DNA of 6,702 nt, from positions 1 through 6,702 of the forward strand of contig NZ_SJDU01000106.1 in the NCBI RefSeq assembly GCF_005518285.1. Reading direction: 5' to 3'. Under the pieces are notes generated by a model that made no database searches, was not told where the DNA came from, and saw only the letters and a program-made list of their open reading frames with translations. How positions within the stretch are numbered: position 1 is the stretch's first letter; each line of letters opens with the position of its first letter. The DNA comes from Brachyspira catarrhinii. GTDB taxonomy: Bacteria > Spirochaetota > Brachyspiria > Brachyspirales > Brachyspiraceae. Both the position numbers and the translations under genes were made by a program. Of the stretch, positions 1 to 6,675 are shown one piece after another.

Positions 1-2
1 CT

Positions 3-389
3 GACGCCATAGGCTCTTATGTTGTTAAAGAAAATTATAAAGAAGCGATTGAAACTTTCGGTTTGATAATAAGACTTTTGAATACTATTGAAAATTTTGA
101 TAAAATGGTTTTGGAATATGCGCAGAGTATTTACGAAGGTTATGAGAAAGTTTTGCCTTTATACGATTCCATAATGAAAAAAGAAATCGATATAAATATA
201 GCTAAAATATTTCCCGCAAATCATATTCCTTTGTTTAATAATGTTCAAAAAGCGAACGCCACTTATAATAAATTAATAAATTTCGCAATGGTAAGTCCCG
301 CTCTCAAAAGAAGAAAATCTATTTGGTATGGAATACTCGAAAAAGAATCTTCAAATTTGATTATTAATATGTATTCAGGTAAAAAATAA
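3..389 (+). CDS. 3' end of an unrecognised protein, truncated at the window edge
   Basis: The reading frame is open from the first complete codon at position 3 to a TAA at 387-389, giving 128 visible residues. The real start lies upstream of the window. A TTG at 63 could be taken as a start, but the frame continues unbroken before it with normal coding character (DAIGSYVVKENYKEAIETF), and no Shine-Dalgarno sequence precedes it, so I read this as a 5'-truncated gene. The visible part looks soluble and largely helical. It has no membrane segment, no signal peptide and no cysteine. The stretch ENYKEAIETF resembles one helix of a tetratricopeptide repeat, but I cannot find a second copy, so that is only a hint. 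The C-terminus is basic (LKRRKS, then YSGKK at the end). I do not recognise the family. No clear terminator hairpin follows before the groES promoter. Confidence 0.8.
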   Translation, partial: DAIGSYVVKENYKEAIETFGLIIRLLNTIENFDKMVLEYAQSIYEGYEKVLPLYDSIMKKEIDINIAKIFPANHIPLFNNVQKANATYNKLINFAMVSPALKRRKSIWYGILEKESSNLIINMYSGKK

Positions 390-416
390 TTTGCCTTATT
401 TTGCTTGATTTATTAG

Positions 417-445
417 TTGACTTTAAAAATTTTTTATTATATAAT
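417..445 (+). promoter_or_regulatory. Near-consensus sigma-70 promoter of groES
   Basis: A -35 element TTGACT (417-422) and a perfect -10 TATAAT (440-445) are separated by exactly 17 bases of A/T-rich DNA. This predicts a transcript start near 452 and a leader of about 30 bases that carries a strong ribosome site, AAAAGGAG (467-474), eight bases before the groES ATG. No CIRCE inverted repeat (TTAGCACTC-N9-GAGTGCTAA) is visible between 390 and 482. The sequence therefore points to vegetative rather than HrcA-controlled expression. Confidence 0.8.
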
Positions 446-482
446 ATTCTAAAAATTAATTAGATTAAAAGGAGTTATAGAA

Positions 483-752
483 ATGTCATCTATTAAACCA
501 TTAGCCGATAGAGTTCTATTAAAAGTATTGGAACAAGAGGCAAAAACTTCAAGCGGAATATACATCCCAGAAACTGCTACGGAAAAAACTCAAAGAGCCG
601 AAGTTGTGGAAGTTGGAGAAAGCGAAGATATTAAAGTCAAGAAAGGCGATATAGTTATATACGATAAATACGCTGGCATTCAAATTAAAGAAGGCGATAC
701 GGAATATTTAATCGTTAAAAACGAAGAGATAGTCGCTCTTATAAAAAAATAA
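483..752 (+). CDS. groES: Co-chaperonin GroES (Cpn10, 10-kDa chaperonin)
   Basis: GroES forms the heptameric lid that closes the GroEL folding chamber in the cytoplasm during ATP-dependent protein folding. The 89-residue protein carries the family signature from residue 4 (IKPLADRVLLKV) through the mobile loop. The loop's hydrophobic tripeptide Ile26-Tyr27-Ile28, within SGIYIP, matches the GroEL-binding IVL of E. coli. Later family blocks are also present: GDIVIYDKYAG (55-65) and the EYLIVKNEEIVALI end. The start is fixed by AAAAGGAG eight bases upstream and by the family N-terminus. The protein is shorter than the usual 94-97 residues. The missing part lies between VG (44-45) and GD (55-56), where E. 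coli and Bacillus have about eight more residues forming the roof beta-hairpin. groEL does not follow: a terminator and an unrelated membrane protein gene do. The gene therefore appears to be transcribed alone. Confidence 0.97.
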   Translation: MSSIKPLADRVLLKVLEQEAKTSSGIYIPETATEKTQRAEVVEVGESEDIKVKKGDIVIYDKYAGIQIKEGDTEYLIVKNEEIVALIKK

Positions 753-784
753 TTTTATAAAGACTTTTGTAAAAATTTAATTTT

Positions 785-822
785 AAGAACATTCATGTTT
801 TGTCGACTGAATGTTCTTTTTT
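785..822 (+). terminator. Rho-independent terminator after groES
   Basis: An 11-bp perfect stem, AAGAACATTCA (785-795) pairing with TGAATGTTCTT (808-818), encloses a 12-base loop and runs into TTTTTT (817-822). It lies 32 bases past the groES stop and ends 23 bases before the next gene. groES transcription should therefore mostly stop here. Confidence 0.88.
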
Positions 823-845
823 AAATTATTTTAAGATTAGGTTAA

Positions 846-1997
846 ATGAAGAAATATTTATTAATAATTATCATAATGCAGATTTTTGCAACTTTTTTAT
901 ACGCTCAAGAATCATCGAATAAATCTCCCGAATATATTTTTACTTATAATAAAGAAAACGATTTTAATATTTCCGATACAAACGCGGTAAACGAAGTTTC
1001 TATAATGATTGAAAGGCGCGGATTTCCTTTGGTTAATAGACTCGTTAGATTTACTTCTTTGAATCCCGATATTTTTCAATTTGAAACCGAAAATACTGAT
1101 AATATTAATGAAAATGAATTTGAAGAAGAAAATAAAAATTATACGAATATTTTCGTTATTCCGACTGACGAGGACGGAATCGCTACCGCAAAACTCAATT
1201 TATTTAAATCTGGAAACGGAATCGTTCTTATGCATATATTGTATGTCGGTTCTACGGGAAATACGAATATATCTTACGAAGAATTTGCTTATGTCAATAT
1301 TAAAGACAATTCTTTTCAATCGAAATTTTTGAATTTGGAAGACGAAAGTTTAAATCCGAAAACTTCCATTATAATTATTGCGACTCTTTTTCCCACATTA
1401 TTTTTAATTTCAATAGCTTTAATATTTATAAGTTATTTCAGACGAATATATTTTGAATACAGAAATATAAAATCAAAAATCGTAATATATACTTTTTTTG
1501 GTTTCAGCTCGATAAAAAAACAATTTGCACCGATGCTTCTGTTAATATTTTTAGAACTTTTAATAATCGGTTTTGTGATAACTACGAATAATTATATATT
1601 TTTGATTATATTGCTCGTTTTATTTATCGCGGGATTTACCGTCAAAAGAGAGAAAATGTATTCGATAGGATTTTTTATTTTGGCATGCATTTTTATTATT
1701 TATATTTATTTAAATACTTTTATAAATTATTTTGGAATTGAATTTATATCGCAAAATAATATTATGAGAAGTCCGATTTTGGTTTTAATATTATTTTTTA
1801 TAATCACTTCTTTAGTCGGCGGAATATATATACCCGTTTCAATGCTCGCTTTATATAAAGTGGCGTTTGCTTTAAGCGATTTTGCTTTTATATTGGCTTT
1901 AGTCGGAATATTTTTATCTTCCGCATTCTATATAGTAAAAGTCAAAAAAAATATCCCGTTTTTATATGAACTCGATTTGATAAAGATAAGAGATTGA
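846..1997 (+). CDS. Multi-pass membrane protein with signal peptide and Ig-like extracytoplasmic domain
   Basis: I do not recognise a named family for this 383-residue protein. Residues 1-20 form a signal peptide (MKK, hydrophobic core, LYA before Gln21). Residues 21-172 are polar and presumably outside the inner membrane. Within them GFPLVNRLVRFTS (59-71) and TDEDGIATAKLNLFKSGNG (107-125) have the layout of an invasin-type bacterial Ig-like (Big_1) domain, with an acidic insert at 80-98 in between. The rest is hydrophobic, with membrane segments near 174-197, 228-246, 250-266, 271-290, 310-330 and 340-364. Basic loops at 199-211 and 267-270 suggest cytoplasmic sides. The basic tail (KVKK, 365-368) fits inside only if the 310-364 region crosses an extra time. 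The ribosome site before the ATG is weak (TTAGG, 837-841), and no convincing promoter fits in the 23 bases after the groES terminator. Read-through or a promoter overlapping the terminator is possible. mnmG follows with almost no gap, so the two are probably cotranscribed. Confidence 0.85.
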   Translation: MKKYLLIIIIMQIFATFLYAQESSNKSPEYIFTYNKENDFNISDTNAVNEVSIMIERRGFPLVNRLVRFTSLNPDIFQFETENTDNINENEFEEENKNYTNIFVIPTDEDGIATAKLNLFKSGNGIVLMHILYVGSTGNTNISYEEFAYVNIKDNSFQSKFLNLEDESLNPKTSIIIIATLFPTLFLISIALIFISYFRRIYFEYRNIKSKIVIYTFFGFSSIKKQFAPMLLLIFLELLIIGFVITTNNYIFLIILLVLFIAGFTVKREKMYSIGFFILACIFIIYIYLNTFINYFGIEFISQNNIMRSPILVLILFFIITSLVGGIYIPVSMLALYKVAFALSDFAFILALVGIFLSSAFYIVKVKKNIPFLYELDLIKIRD

Positions 1998-2009
1998 TTG
2001 GTTAAAATT

Positions 2010-3866
2010 ATGAATAATAAATACGATGTTATAGTTGTCGGCGGCGGACATGCTGGAATAGAAGCTTCTCTATCTTCCGCAAGACTTGGCATGAAAACTT
2101 TATTAATATCTATTAATCTCGACACAATCGGACAAATGTCATGCAATCCTTCAATCGGCGGAGTTGCAAAAGGAACTATAGCAAAAGAGATTGACGCTTT
2201 GGGCGGAGAGATGGGAATTTTAGCCGATAAAACCATGATGCAATTTAGAATGCTAAACAGAAGCAAAGGGAAAGCCGTCTGGGCGCCGAGGGCTCAATCC
2301 GATAAATACGCCTATAAAGACGAAGCTACAAAAAGTTTATACTCTCAAAATAATTTAACTTTGCATCAGGATATAGTCGATTCTTTAATAGTTGAAAATA
2401 ATATTATAAAAGGATTAAAAACCGAGAGAGGACGAGAATATTTATGCGATGCCGTCATACTCACAACGGGAACATTTTTAAACGGACTCATTCATATAGG
2501 CTCTTATCAAAAACCAGCGGGCAGAATCGGAGAACTTCCTTCAATAGGTTTGTCGGATAATTTAAGGAGTTTTGGATTTGAAGTCGGCAGATTAAAAACG
2601 GGAACTCCAGCGAGAGTGGATTTTTATTCTATTGATTTGGATATTTTGGATATTCAATATGGAGATAATGAAATTGTTCCATTTTCTTTTTTAACTAAAA
2701 GTATAGATATTGAACAGACGCCATGCTATATAACCTACACGGATAAAAATATACATAAACTTATTACCGATAATATTCATCTGTCGCCAATGTATAGCGG
2801 CGTAATAAAAGGAATCGGTCCGAGATATTGCCCGAGTATCGAGGATAAAGTGGTGAGATTTGCAGACAAGGAAAGGCATCAATTATTTTTGGAGAGAGAA
2901 AGCCATAGAACGAACGAAGTTTATATAAACGGTTTTTCTTCAAGTTTGCCCGAAGAGATTCAAATTAAAATGATAAGAAATTTGAAAGGACTTGAAAACG
3001 CGAGAATATTAAAACCAGCTTACGCGATAGAATACGATTATATTAATCCAATAGAATTAAAACCCACTTTGGAAACAAAAAAAATAGAAGGCTTATTTTT
3101 GGCGGGACAGATAAACGGAACGAGCGGATACGAAGAGGCGGCATGTCAAGGTTTAATTGCGGGAATAAACGCTTCATTAAAAGTCCAAAAACGAGAGTCT
3201 TTTATATTGAAGAGGAGAGACGGTTATATCGGAGTATTGATAGACGATTTGACGACAAGAGGAACGAAAGAACCTCATAGAATGTTTACATCTCAAGCGG
3301 AACATAGAATGCTTTTAAGACAAGACAACGCGGACGAAAGGCTTACCGAATTATCTTATAATATAGGTTTGGCGAGCAAGGAAAGATTGGAAAAAGTTAA
3401 AGACAAAAAAATTAAAACTCAAATATTGGTTGATTTTTTGAATAAAAGAACTCTCACTCAAAAAGAAACGAAAGAATTGGGATTTGAAAAAGAAGCGAAA
3501 GAATTTAGAACTATGACATTGGCGTCTATAATAAAGCGTCCAGAATGCAATATAAATACCGTTTTGAAATTTATTGATAAAGATTATAATAAAAATGTTT
3601 TAGAGAATGCGGAAACTTCGATAAAATACGAAGGCTATATTTCAAGATATTTAAACGAAATTAAAGATATTGAGAAATACGAGAATATGATTATACCCGA
3701 AGATTTTGATTATTCTACTTTGCAGAGCGTGAAGATTGACCAGATAAATAAATTAAAACAGTTTAAACCTTATAATATATCGCAGGCTTTAAGAATTCCA
3801 GAAATAGATATGTCGGTCGCTCATATTTTGATTCTTGCTATAAATAATCTTAAAAAGAAAAAATAA
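2010..3866 (+). CDS. mnmG: tRNA uridine-5-carboxymethylaminomethyl(34) synthesis enzyme MnmG (GidA)
   Basis: MnmG is a cytoplasmic FAD enzyme. With the GTPase MnmE it installs (carboxymethyl)aminomethyl groups on wobble uridine 34, using methylene-tetrahydrofolate and glycine or ammonium. Numbering from ATG 2010 (618 residues), the FAD-binding motif is VVGGGHAG (9-16). The conserved block MSCNPSIGG contains Cys45. GidA signature 1 ([11 protein letters not shown], from 270) holds Cys274, and signature 2 spans 365-388 ([12 protein letters not shown], then [11 protein letters not shown]). Cys45 and Cys274 correspond to the two conserved cysteines of E. coli MnmG (47 and 277). The conserved [17 protein letters not shown] block lies near 417-433. 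The C-terminal helical domain, which contacts tRNA and MnmE in the family, includes KYEGYISRY (539-547) and a conserved-looking end. The length is typical and no break is seen. A TTG at 1998, directly after the upstream stop, would add four residues and lies closer to the only weak SD (AAGAG, 1988-1992). ATG 2010 is preferred for its codon and its typical family N-terminus. mnmE and rsmG are not adjacent here. Confidence 0.97.
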   Translation: MNNKYDVIVVGGGHAGIEASLSSARLGMKTLLISINLDTIGQMSCNPSIGGVAKGTIAKEIDALGGEMGILADKTMMQFRMLNRSKGKAVWAPRAQSDKYAYKDEATKSLYSQNNLTLHQDIVDSLIVENNIIKGLKTERGREYLCDAVILTTGTFLNGLIHIGSYQKPAGRIGELPSIGLSDNLRSFGFEVGRLKTGTPARVDFYSIDLDILDIQYGDNEIVPFSFLTKSIDIEQTPCYITYTDKNIHKLITDNIHLSPMYSGVIKGIGPRYCPSIEDKVVRFADKERHQLFLERESHRTNEVYINGFSSSLPEEIQIKMIRNLKGLENARILKPAYAIEYDYINPIELKPTLETKKIEGLFLAGQINGTSGYEEAACQGLIAGINASLKVQKRESFILKRRDGYIGVLIDDLTTRGTKEPHRMFTSQAEHRMLLRQDNADERLTELSYNIGLASKERLEKVKDKKIKTQILVDFLNKRTLTQKETKELGFEKEAKEFRTMTLASIIKRPECNINTVLKFIDKDYNKNVLENAETSIKYEGYISRYLNEIKDIEKYENMIIPEDFDYSTLQSVKIDQINKLKQFKPYNISQALRIPEIDMSVAHILILAINNLKKKK

Positions 3867-3892
3867 AATCGCTATTATGAGATTATTTTTTT
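3867..3892 (+). terminator. Weak candidate terminator for mnmG
   Basis: Immediately after the mnmG stop, AATC (3867-3870) can pair with GATT (3881-3884) around a 10-base loop. The sequence A then TTTTTTT (3886-3892) follows. The four-pair stem is poor, so this is only a possible end point. No better plus-strand hairpin with a T tract occurs before the convergent gene. Confidence 0.25.
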
Positions 3893-3899
3893 CCTTCAT

Positions 3900-3959
3900 T
3901 CATTGCAGCCTTTATTTTTCGCATTGTCATTGCGCCTTTTCTTTCTATTTCGTCATTGC
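3900..3959. repeat. Imperfect tandem repeat, about 26-27 bp, built on TCATTGC
   Basis: TCATTGC occurs three times in a row, at 3900-3906, 3927-3933 and 3953-3959. The spacings are 27 and 26 bases. Each of the first two copies is followed by a pyrimidine-rich stretch (CCTTTATTTTTCG and CCTTTTCTTTCTATTTCG). A similar T/C-rich stretch, ATTTTTTTCCTTCAT, precedes the first copy. The last copy forms the left arm of the palindrome at 3951-3981. The units are degenerate, so this could be decayed copies of a dispersed element. Confidence 0.5.
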
Positions 3960-3981
3960 GAGGGCAAAGCCCGAAGCAATC
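3951..3981. repeat. Small palindromic intergenic element
   Basis: ATTGC (3955-3959) pairs with GCAAT (3976-3980). Inside that, GGGC (3962-3965) pairs with GCCC (3969-3972) around an AAA loop. A small purine internal loop (GA opposite GAA) separates the two stems. This stretch is clearly more GC-rich than its surroundings. From memory, the pattern CGTCATTGCGAG ... GAAGCAATC is a dispersed intergenic palindrome seen in many bacterial genomes, and I infer this is a member. No T tract follows directly on either strand, so it is not an ordinary terminator. Confidence 0.6.
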
Positions 3982-3984
3982 AAT

Positions 3985-4012
3985 AAAAAAGGGCATGTAT
4001 TTCTACATACCC
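3985..4012 (-). terminator. Rho-independent terminator of the minus-strand lipoprotein-barrel unit
   Basis: On the minus strand the sequence reads GGG, one mismatch, ATGTA, loop GAAA, TACAT, CCC, followed by TTTTTT (the complement of AAAAAA at 3985-3990). The stem has eight pairs and a GNRA-type tetraloop and ends in a T tract. It lies 50 bases past the stop of the barrel gene. On the plus strand no T tract follows, so it acts in one direction only. Confidence 0.8.
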
Positions 4013-4061
4013 TGTATAGTGTAAAATGTTAATCGAAAAATCTGAAAAAGATTATCTAAAC

Positions 4062-5588
4062 TTATAGTCTATAAGATAATTGAGCGCCCCAAGCGTCTAT
4101 ATCAAATATAGATTTTACTGTCGATGCGCCCGCAAATTCTGTGCCAGCAACCAAGAACAAATCTATAAAGAAATCTTGTCCGATTATAAAGCCTATGCCC
4201 GTAAATAAATCCATAGAAGAGGTAAAATTATAACCAAAGGTTTTTGATTTTCCTCCTTGAAGATATTCGGTAGAGGTATTCGTCATTTCAAAGCCCAATC
4301 TATAACTTAAACCCGCTCTAAACTCGAACCAATTAACGGGAGTAAATACAGTTCCTATTGGCAATTCCACATAAGGAGTAGTCGTCACGGTAGAAACTTT
4401 ATTTCCCGTAATCGTAGAAGTTTCATAATTATTATATGTTTCTATCGTAGTGCCATCTGGGTTGCCTACATATGTGCTAACATCGTATTTAGTAGTCGTT
4501 GTCGTTTGTCCCACATTGCTAACGCTTACGGATAAACCGACTTTTGGCTCCATAATCAATTGAACTCTGTTATCGGATAAATTCCATTCCAAAGTAGGGT
4601 AGGCGTTTATATCGAATTCCATACCGAATATTTTTTCTCTTTCGGTAATTGCGCTACTATTTACAGTATTTCTGGTTGTTGCGCCAGCGCTTTTAGTTTC
4701 ATTTCTATCGTTTGTGTAATAGGAAGTCTTTTTATTAGGATTATAAATATCGAAACCCAATGTAAGTCCCGCGTTTATTCCCGTCATAGGACCAGAAACT
4801 AAAGGCATATAAAATTCTGGGGCTAAAATCATTTTAACTGGAGAAGAAGAGTTTGCATTCGTTCCAGCTTCTATATGCTCGCTATTTCCATAATTTAAAT
4901 CGTTCACAAAATTACCAGAAATCTCTCTCGAGTAAGTTTTAAGATAGCTGTTATTATCTATATGAAATCTTAAAGGAATTTTTAATTTCATCTCTCCAAA
5001 CTTTAATCCAACCGCAACTTCATGAACCCATTCCGTATTTGCAAGCGAATTCGTAATAACTCTAAAATTATCGCCGTCAGTATAAGAAGTGTATCCGTTT
5101 GTGGAAGATTTTACTCCGCCTCTCGCTATCAAATAATGAATTGAAATCATATCGTTGATTTTGAAAACGGGACGAATCGCAAATGACGAAGCCGTAGTCA
5201 CTCTTTTACCCAAATAATTTGGAGTTGTTAGCGCGGTAGTAGTTGAATTTGCATAATCGCTTCTTGTCTCGCTCATAGCGTAAGCTCCAGCAAGTCCAAA
5301 ATACATAGCGTTATTTAATATAGGAATTCCAAAGAAAGCCTGAATAACTTGATTTGAACTCGAATTCAAATTTGGAACATATCCCGCGGAGAATATTATT
5401 CTATCCAAATCGAAAACATTTTTCGCGTTCAAATTATCGCTGTCTCTTGAAAACTCTCCCGCTGTCGCTCTCTTTCTTGCCGACAAATCCAAATTGCCAA
5501 TCATAGTTTGCATATTCGTAGATATTTGAGCGAAAGAATACGCAAAAGTTATAAAAGTTAAAATTAATATATTTATTATCTTTTTCAT
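4062..5588 (-). CDS. Predicted outer-membrane beta-barrel surface protein, unrecognised family
   Basis: This 508-residue protein begins with a signal peptide (residues 1-20: MKK, hydrophobic core, then SFA before Gln21, a good signal peptidase I site). It contains no cysteine. The mature part alternates short aromatic/hydrophobic stretches (MYFGLAGAYAM 95-105, MILAPEFYMPLV 253-264, WFEFRAGLSYRLGFEM 420-435, LFTGIGFIIG 461-470, FFIDLFLVAGTEFAG 473-487) with Thr/Ser/Asn-rich linkers (109-123, 286-316, 359-404). This is what strands and exposed loops of an outer-membrane barrel look like. It ends in AQLSYRL, a strand-like terminus without the classical terminal Phe. No enzyme motif is visible. 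The start is certain: AAGGAGG (complement of 5597-5603) sits eight bases upstream. The lipoprotein gene ends 18 bases earlier, so the two form an operon. A role as porin, adhesin or antigen is inference. I do not see the features I would expect of the known Vsp proteins of Brachyspira hyodysenteriae, though I cannot exclude a relationship. Confidence 0.85.
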   Translation of the reverse strand: MKKIINILILTFITFAYSFAQISTNMQTMIGNLDLSARKRATAGEFSRDSDNLNAKNVFDLDRIIFSAGYVPNLNSSSNQVIQAFFGIPILNNAMYFGLAGAYAMSETRSDYANSTTTALTTPNYLGKRVTTASSFAIRPVFKINDMISIHYLIARGGVKSSTNGYTSYTDGDNFRVITNSLANTEWVHEVAVGLKFGEMKLKIPLRFHIDNNSYLKTYSREISGNFVNDLNYGNSEHIEAGTNANSSSPVKMILAPEFYMPLVSGPMTGINAGLTLGFDIYNPNKKTSYYTNDRNETKSAGATTRNTVNSSAITEREKIFGMEFDINAYPTLEWNLSDNRVQLIMEPKVGLSVSVSNVGQTTTTTKYDVSTYVGNPDGTTIETYNNYETSTITGNKVSTVTTTPYVELPIGTVFTPVNWFEFRAGLSYRLGFEMTNTSTEYLQGGKSKTFGYNFTSSMDLFTGIGFIIGQDFFIDLFLVAGTEFAGASTVKSIFDIDAWGAQLSYRL

Positions 5589-5606
5589 AGTGAGAACCTC
5601 CTTAAA

Positions 5607-6308
5607 TTAATATATCCAAAGTTTATACATGCCATTAGTTGGTATTGAAAGATTAGTCAATATATTATTCGTAATCAAACCGTTGCTAAAGCTTGTAGGA
5701 GAGGAACTTATATCGGCAGTCGCTCCAATAACATAAGTTTTGCCAAATAAACTGCCTTCGCTCGAACCTTCTATTTCGGCATATAAATCTAAATTATCCA
5801 AAACTGTGGTATTAGTATTTACGCCAATTTTAGTATGAGTCGTTTTTGGAGCTTGAGCTGGAGCAAGTTTTAATTTGTAGCTATATTCAATATTTACAGC
5901 GGTTATATTGGCATCCGTAGTATTAAAATTGACTCTATAAACTCCGCCCGCATCGTTATAAACAGGAGTAGCAATTCCCGTAATGTCGGTATTCGTTCCC
6001 GCATTGTCGTAAGTAACTTTTGAGATACCCGTAACCGTTATTCCCGCTCCGTTTGTATAACCAGATATACCAAACGAACCTGAAAAAAAGTTGCCTGTTC
6101 CTCCAGCTACTAATACATATTTAGTATCATTAGTAGTTATTAGAGTAAGGTTTGACGCCGTTCTTCTTCCCGAGCCAAGCTCTTTGCCCAAGTCGGGTTT
6201 CAAGTCTTCGGGTTTCGTGGCGTCCGCTCCCGAACAACTCATGGCGACAATTATCGCCGTTAGGCTTAAAGCCAATAAAATTGTTTGTCCGATTTTGTTA
6301 AATCGCAT
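5607..6308 (-). CDS. Putative lipoprotein, unrecognised family
   Basis: This is a 233-residue lipoprotein by signal: MRFNK, a hydrophobic core, then VAMSC with Cys25 as the lipidation site. That cysteine is the only one in the protein. The lipobox (Ala-Met-Ser-Cys) is looser than the enteric consensus but acceptable in spirochaetes. After a charged linker (about 26-49, DATKPEDLKPDLGKELGSGRR) the rest is Gly/Thr/Asn-rich and probably beta-structured (KYVLVAGGTGNFFSGSFGISG, NIEYSYKLKL, FGKTYVIGATADI), ending in MYKLWIY. No domain or catalytic motif is recognised. The start at 6308 is chosen because AAGGAG stands seven bases before it. An in-frame ATG at 6338 would translate the ribosome site itself into an Arg/Lys run and is rejected. 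The gene is first in an operon with the barrel protein, 18 bases away, which suggests a surface partner for it. That partnership is inference. Confidence 0.85.
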   Translation of the reverse strand: MRFNKIGQTILLALSLTAIIVAMSCSGADATKPEDLKPDLGKELGSGRRTASNLTLITTNDTKYVLVAGGTGNFFSGSFGISGYTNGAGITVTGISKVTYDNAGTNTDITGIATPVYNDAGGVYRVNFNTTDANITAVNIEYSYKLKLAPAQAPKTTHTKIGVNTNTTVLDNLDLYAEIEGSSEGSLFGKTYVIGATADISSSPTSFSNGLITNNILTNLSIPTNGMYKLWIY

Positions 6309-6315
6309 TTTTTTT

Positions 6316-6321
6316 CTCCTT
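6316..6321 (-). promoter_or_regulatory. Ribosome binding site that fixes the lipoprotein start
   Basis: AAGGAG on the minus strand lies seven bases before the ATG at 6308. An upstream in-frame ATG at 6338 would place this site inside the coding sequence as Arg and Lys codons, directly before a normal signal sequence. The SD therefore decides for the shorter protein. Confidence 0.85.
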
Positions 6322-6322
6322 C

Positions 6323-6336
6323 GCCGTTTTCGCGGC
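6323..6336 (-). promoter_or_regulatory. Small GC hairpin directly before the lipoprotein ribosome site
   Basis: On the minus strand GCCG pairs with CGGC around the loop CGAAAA. The hairpin ends one base before AAGGAG. It is the only GC-rich stretch in an otherwise A/T-only leader. It could affect ribosome access or transcript stability, but the sequence alone does not show that it does. Confidence 0.35.
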
Positions 6337-6358
6337 ATTTTTAAATTTTTTTATTAAA

Positions 6359-6385
6359 ATATTATTCTCATAATAATATTTCCAA
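6359..6385 (-). promoter_or_regulatory. Possible promoter of the lipoprotein-barrel operon
   Basis: On the minus strand TTGGAA (complement of 6380-6385) is followed after 15 bases by TAATAT (complement of 6359-6364). This would start transcripts near 6351 and give a leader of about 43 bases. The spacing is short, and the A/T-rich sequence offers several other -10-like hexamers, so the assignment is weak. Confidence 0.25.
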
Positions 6386-6414
6386 AAATCGTTAAAATAA
6401 TAATTAAAATAAAT

Positions 6415-6456
6415 TTTGGGCTTCTTAAAGATAAAAATATCCTTAAAAAGCCCAAA
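6415..6456. other. Long imperfect inverted repeat upstream of the lipoprotein operon
   Basis: TTTGGGCTT (6415-6423) pairs with AAGCCCAAA (6448-6456). Inside it TTAA (6425-6428) pairs with TTAA (6443-6446), and GATA (6430-6433) pairs with TATC (6438-6441) around AAAA. Single mismatches separate the three helices, giving 17 pairs in all. On the plus strand the hairpin is flanked by T before and A after, the opposite of a terminator, and neither strand has a T tract right after the stem. It could be an operator or an RNA element, or the end of an undetected transcript. Confidence 0.5.
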
Positions 6457-6640
6457 TAAAATAAATGTTAGGAATTTAATGAAAAAAATAGTTAAATTAT
6501 TTTTAAATATCAATGTTTTGAAAAATGCAACAATGTCCCCGTCTTTTAGAAAAGAGAACCGCTTTTTTATATTAAAAAAGTTTGAATTAATATTGAATAA
6601 ATTTAATAAACATAATTTTAAATAAAGTGCAAAGGATAAC

Positions 6641-6675
6641 GCTGACGGCTGACGGCTGACGGCTGACGGCTGACG
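6641..6675. repeat. Five perfect tandem copies of the heptanucleotide GCTGACG
   Basis: Copies lie at 6641, 6648, 6655, 6662 and 6669 with no mismatch. The unit has five G/C bases of seven, in DNA that is otherwise nearly all A/T. The array is flanked by direct repeats GTGCAAA at 6627-6633 and 6675-6681, the second sharing its first G with the last copy. No reading frame I trust crosses it. Confidence 0.92.

Noticed and set aside
390..482. CIRCE operator for HrcA control of groES
   Set aside because: I searched by eye for the TTAGCACTC inverted repeat and found neither half.
1928..2266. Minus-strand open frame across the start of mnmG
   Set aside because: It overlaps two well-supported plus-strand genes, including the conserved FAD-binding region, and has no ribosome site or recognisable content. 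It is a shadow frame.
6309..6338. N-terminal extension MPRKRRRRKK of the lipoprotein
   Set aside because: The Arg/Lys run is the translated AAGGAG ribosome site and A-rich spacer. Starting at 6308 gives a normal lipoprotein signal sequence.
6091..6357. Plus-strand open frame opposite the lipoprotein gene
   Set aside because: It is antisense to the lipoprotein signal sequence and leader and shows no start signal. It is a shadow frame.
6418..6453. GGGCTT...AAGCCC hairpin as a transcription terminator
   Set aside because: The expected T tract is absent after the stem on both strands. The flanks are T before and A after on the plus strand, the reverse of a terminator.
6479..6625. Small plus-strand frame starting MKKIVKLFLNI with a TAGGA upstream (48 codons)
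   Set aside because: The composition is what A/T-rich noncoding DNA gives by chance (Lys, Asn, Phe, Ile), there is no promoter or recognisable domain, and the start of a longer version at 6416 lies inside a hairpin.
6641..6675. The short repeats as a CRISPR array
   Set aside because: The seven-base units are directly adjacent with no spacers, and no cas gene is in the window.
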